Positions 5,903-7,390 of a stretch of 7,390 bases of DNA are shown in pieces. Made by a program: the position numbers and the translations under genes. The stretch is taken from the NCBI GenBank assembly GCA_046048295.1, contig JBJOGJ010000196.1:1-7390 (forward strand). Direction: 5' to 3'. Numbering within the stretch: the first letter of the stretch is position 1; each line of letters starts with the position of its first letter. Source of the DNA: CBDCWA01 sp046048295 (lineage in GTDB: Bacteria > Pseudomonadota > Alphaproteobacteria > Rhizobiales > Hyphomicrobiaceae). The notes under the pieces were generated by a model. That model was not told the DNA's origin. It made no database searches and worked only from the letters and a program-made list of their open reading frames with translations.

Positions 5903-6867
5903 GCGTCGATCTCGATCTCTTCCGAGAGTGCCCGCGACACGCAGAGCATGATGTGGTCGTGGCGCTCGAACTCGGCCAACGCCAGGTCGCGATGATCGGG
6001 TACACCGGCGAGCAGCCTTGTCTTGCAGGTGCCGCAGGTGCCGGACTCGCATGAGCTTGCCACCCTCAGGCCCGCTGCCCGCATCGCCTCCATGATGGTG
6101 ACGCCGACCGGCACCTCGATCACCGTCCCGGATCGAGCGAGCCGGACGCGGAACGGCTTGTCGTCGGGCTTTGGCTTGCCGGCCTCGGCCCCGAAGTCCT
6201 CGAAGTGCACCGCGACGTTGGACCAGTGGCCCGTCATGGCACGGACCTCCTCCATCAGCGGGCGTGGTCCGCAGCAGTAGACGTGCCGGGCCTGTTGCTG
6301 CTCCAGGAGCGGCCAGAGGTCGAAGAACCTGTCGGGGTCTCCTTCGTCGTGGTGGATCGTCACCTTGCCGCGATATTTCGGCGCTTTAAGTTCGTCGAGG
6401 AATGCCGTCATGGCCGGTGATCGGGCGAGATAGACGAGCTTGTACTTCGCCGCCCCGGTAGCATCGAGATGATGCATCATCGACAGGATCGGCGTTATGC
6501 CGATGCCGCCGGCGATGAACAGGAAGTTCTGGACCCGGGGTGCGAGCCCGAAGTCGTTTCGCGGAGGTGATACTTCCAGTGTGTCCCCTGCATTGGCCTC
6601 GTCGCAGAGGCTCTTCGAGCCGCCTTTGCCGCCATCCTCACGCTTTACGGCGATCTGGTAGCGCGACAGGTCCGCCGGTTCACCGCACAGCGAGTATTTG
6701 CGTGTCTCGCCGTTTGGCACGACGATGTCGAGGTGGGCGCCGGCGGTGAATTCCGGTAACTCGCCGCCGTCCGGGCGCACCAGCTCGAATCCGAAGATGC
6801 CCTCCGCAATCTCCGACTTGGTCGTTATGAGAAGGCGCATTGAGGGCGCTTCGGTCACTTCGGTCAT
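5899..6867 (-). CDS. Phthalate dioxygenase reductase-type oxidoreductase (PDR/VanB family)
   Basis: A 322-residue electron-transfer protein that passes electrons from NADH through FMN and a plant-type 2Fe-2S cluster to a Rieske oxygenase. Domain order is the PDR order. The flavin domain has RKYSL (56-60). The NADH domain has AGGIGITP (119-126) and YCCGP (197-201). The C-terminal ferredoxin domain has Cys273, Cys278, Cys281 (CESGTCGTC) and Cys309. Segments such as HVYCCGP, MTGHW and SSCESGTCG closely resemble, from memory, the Burkholderia phthalate dioxygenase reductase, which has about the same length. This supports the start at 6867, where GAAGG lies upstream. An internal ATG at 6840 is less likely. 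It is first in the minus-strand operon and divergent from its probable oxygenase partner. VanB-type demethylase reductases share the layout, so the aromatic substrate remains open. Confidence 0.93.
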   Translation of the reverse strand: MTEVTEAPSMRLLITTKSEIAEGIFGFELVRPDGGELPEFTAGAHLDIVVPNGETRKYSLCGEPADLSRYQIAVKREDGGKGGSKSLCDEANAGDTLEVSPPRNDFGLAPRVQNFLFIAGGIGITPILSMMHHLDATGAAKYKLVYLARSPAMTAFLDELKAPKYRGKVTIHHDEGDPDRFFDLWPLLEQQQARHVYCCGPRPLMEEVRAMTGHWSNVAVHFEDFGAEAGKPKPDDKPFRVRLARSGTVIEVPVGVTIMEAMRAAGLRVASSCESGTCGTCKTRLLAGVPDHRDLALAEFERHDHIMLCVSRALSEEIEIDA

Positions 6868-6892
6868 CCTTGCCTTCGGTCACTCCAACAAA

Positions 6893-6908
6893 ACTTAGAT
6901 ATCTAAAT
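6893..6908. promoter_or_regulatory. Candidate MarR operator 1 (reductase side)
   Basis: TTAGATATCTAA at 6895-6906 is a perfect 12-bp palindrome. Preceded by C it matches the second palindrome at 6976-6989 in the pattern CTTAGA-N2-CTAA. It overlaps the proposed -10 of the minus-strand promoter, a position suited to repression. A MarR-family gene lies in the operon it would control. Assignment of the binding protein is inference. Confidence 0.6.
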
Positions 6909-6924
6909 ATACTGGAGGCGGCAA
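6896..6924 (-). promoter_or_regulatory. Candidate promoter of the reductase-dehydrogenase-marR operon
   Basis: On the minus strand TTGCCG (6919-6924), a 17-nt spacer, then TATCTA (6896-6901). The -10 lies inside the palindromic operator at 6895-6906. The reductase start codon is about 29 nt downstream of the -10, so the leader would be short. The hexamers are only moderate matches to sigma-70 consensus, and an alternative -10 (TATATT) lies a few bases upstream. Confidence 0.4.
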
Positions 6925-6949
6925 GCGCGACCCTCTGGACAACTGCCCT

Positions 6950-6978
6950 TTGAAGCCGTAAACAGGCTAAAATAACTT
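6950..6978 (+). promoter_or_regulatory. Candidate promoter of the Rieske oxygenase gene
   Basis: TTGAAG (6950-6955), a 17-nt spacer, then TAACTT (6973-6978). The -10 overlaps the left half of the second palindrome (6976-6989), mirroring the arrangement on the other strand. Distance to the start codon is about 75 nt. The -10 is weak, and the AT-rich run just before it could provide another. Confidence 0.35.
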
Positions 6979-6989
6979 AGAGACCTAAG
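6976..6989. promoter_or_regulatory. Candidate MarR operator 2 (oxygenase side)
   Basis: CTTAG-AGAC-CTAAG has perfect 5-bp half-sites and resembles operator 1. The two centres are 82 bp apart, close to eight helical turns. It lies over the predicted oxygenase promoter, consistent with joint repression of both divergent transcripts by the MarR protein encoded in the minus-strand operon. Confidence 0.6.
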
Positions 6990-7053
6990 AAAAAATGTCC
7001 AGTCTGCTTGTCGAGCGCGCCACCTGCGCGCCAAGCGCCAAGGAGGATTTCCC

Positions 7054-7390
7054 ATGTTGACACCGCAAGAAAACGAACTGCTCTGCCGCGTCGAAGGCGA
7101 TGCCCCCATGGGCGGCATTTTCCGCAGCCACTGGTTGCCGGCCTGCCTGGTCGAGGAGGTCCCTGCACCCGATTGCGATCCCGTGCGCGTGCGCCTTCTC
7201 GGCGAAAACCTGGTCGCTTTTCGCGATTCGGATGGCCGCGTCGGCCTGATTGCCGAGAACTGCCCGCATCGCCGCGCCTCCCTCGCACTCGGCCGCAACG
7301 AGGAGTGTGGTTTGCGCTGCCTCTATCACGGCTGGAAATTCGACGTCGAAGGCAACTGCGTGGATATGGCCTCGGAACCGCCCGGAAGCA
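7054..7390 (+). CDS. Rieske oxygenase component, phthalate 4,5-dioxygenase-like (3' truncated by window)
   Basis: The first 112 residues of the oxygenase subunit of a ring-hydroxylating system. The Rieske 2Fe-2S ligands are visible as Cys70-Pro-His72 and Cys89-Leu-Tyr-His92, with 16 residues between, as expected. The opening MLTPQENELLCRVEGDAPMG and the stretch CPHRRASLALGRNE followed by CLYHGWKFDVEGN resemble, from memory, phthalate dioxygenase oxygenase subunits (OphA2/Pht3). The start at 7054 has a strong AAGGAGGA ribosome-binding site (7040-7047) 6 nt upstream. The catalytic domain with the mononuclear iron ligands lies beyond the right edge. Electrons would come from the divergent reductase at 5899-6867. 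A demethylase or a dioxygenase for another aromatic carboxylate is possible. Confidence 0.92.
   Translation, partial: MLTPQENELLCRVEGDAPMGGIFRSHWLPACLVEEVPAPDCDPVRVRLLGENLVAFRDSDGRVGLIAENCPHRRASLALGRNEECGLRCLYHGWKFDVEGNCVDMASEPPGS

Noticed and set aside
4583..5995. Long plus-strand open frame of 470 codons
   Set aside because: It lies antisense to the MarR and dehydrogenase genes, which have clear family motifs. Its translation is rich in Arg, His and Cys without domains, as expected of a GC-rich shadow frame.

Overview
The window looks like a GC-rich alphaproteobacterium, probably of the order Hyphomicrobiales (Rhizobiales). The evidence is a Porin_2/Omp2-type outer-membrane porin whose signal peptide is followed by a CC-DLEERVAELEA coiled-coil start, together with the codon use and tightly packed catabolic genes. 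I cannot assign a genus.

Left part (1-2460, minus strand): two porin genes lie in tandem. The complete one occupies 682-1926. Only the first 31 nt of the next copy are inside the window (1-31). Both copies share a complex upstream region. It has a 118-nt block that is identical in both, covering the start codon and proximal leader. Further upstream are two conserved RNA-hairpin elements (called A and B here), and then a candidate promoter. The differences between copies fall almost entirely in predicted loops and linkers, so this looks like a long structured 5' leader common to a porin family. It is the most unusual thing in the window. Region 1927-2460 holds the promoter and leader of the complete porin. 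Region 32-619 holds those of the neighbouring copy.

Middle (2462-3024, minus): a short SlyD-like FKBP peptidyl-prolyl isomerase with its own terminator downstream.

Right part (3158-7390): an aromatic-acid catabolic locus resembling phthalate 4,5-dioxygenase clusters. On the minus strand, in transcription order, are a phthalate-dioxygenase-type reductase (FMN, NADH, 2Fe-2S), a Gfo/Idh/MocA dehydrogenase that would fit oxidation of the cis-dihydrodiol, a MarR-family regulator and an alpha/beta hydrolase. The first three are translationally coupled or nearly so (4-nt overlap, then a 3-nt gap). The oxygenase component, with its Rieske centre, is divergent on the plus strand and runs off the right edge. 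The 186-nt divergent intergenic region carries two similar palindromes with the pattern CTTAGA-N2-CTAA. Each overlaps the candidate -10 of one of the two promoters, so the MarR protein probably controls both arms. The expected pathway is ring dihydroxylation by oxygenase plus reductase, then rearomatisation by the dehydrogenase. The hydrolase would act before it (ester cleavage) or after it. The true substrate cannot be read from the sequence.
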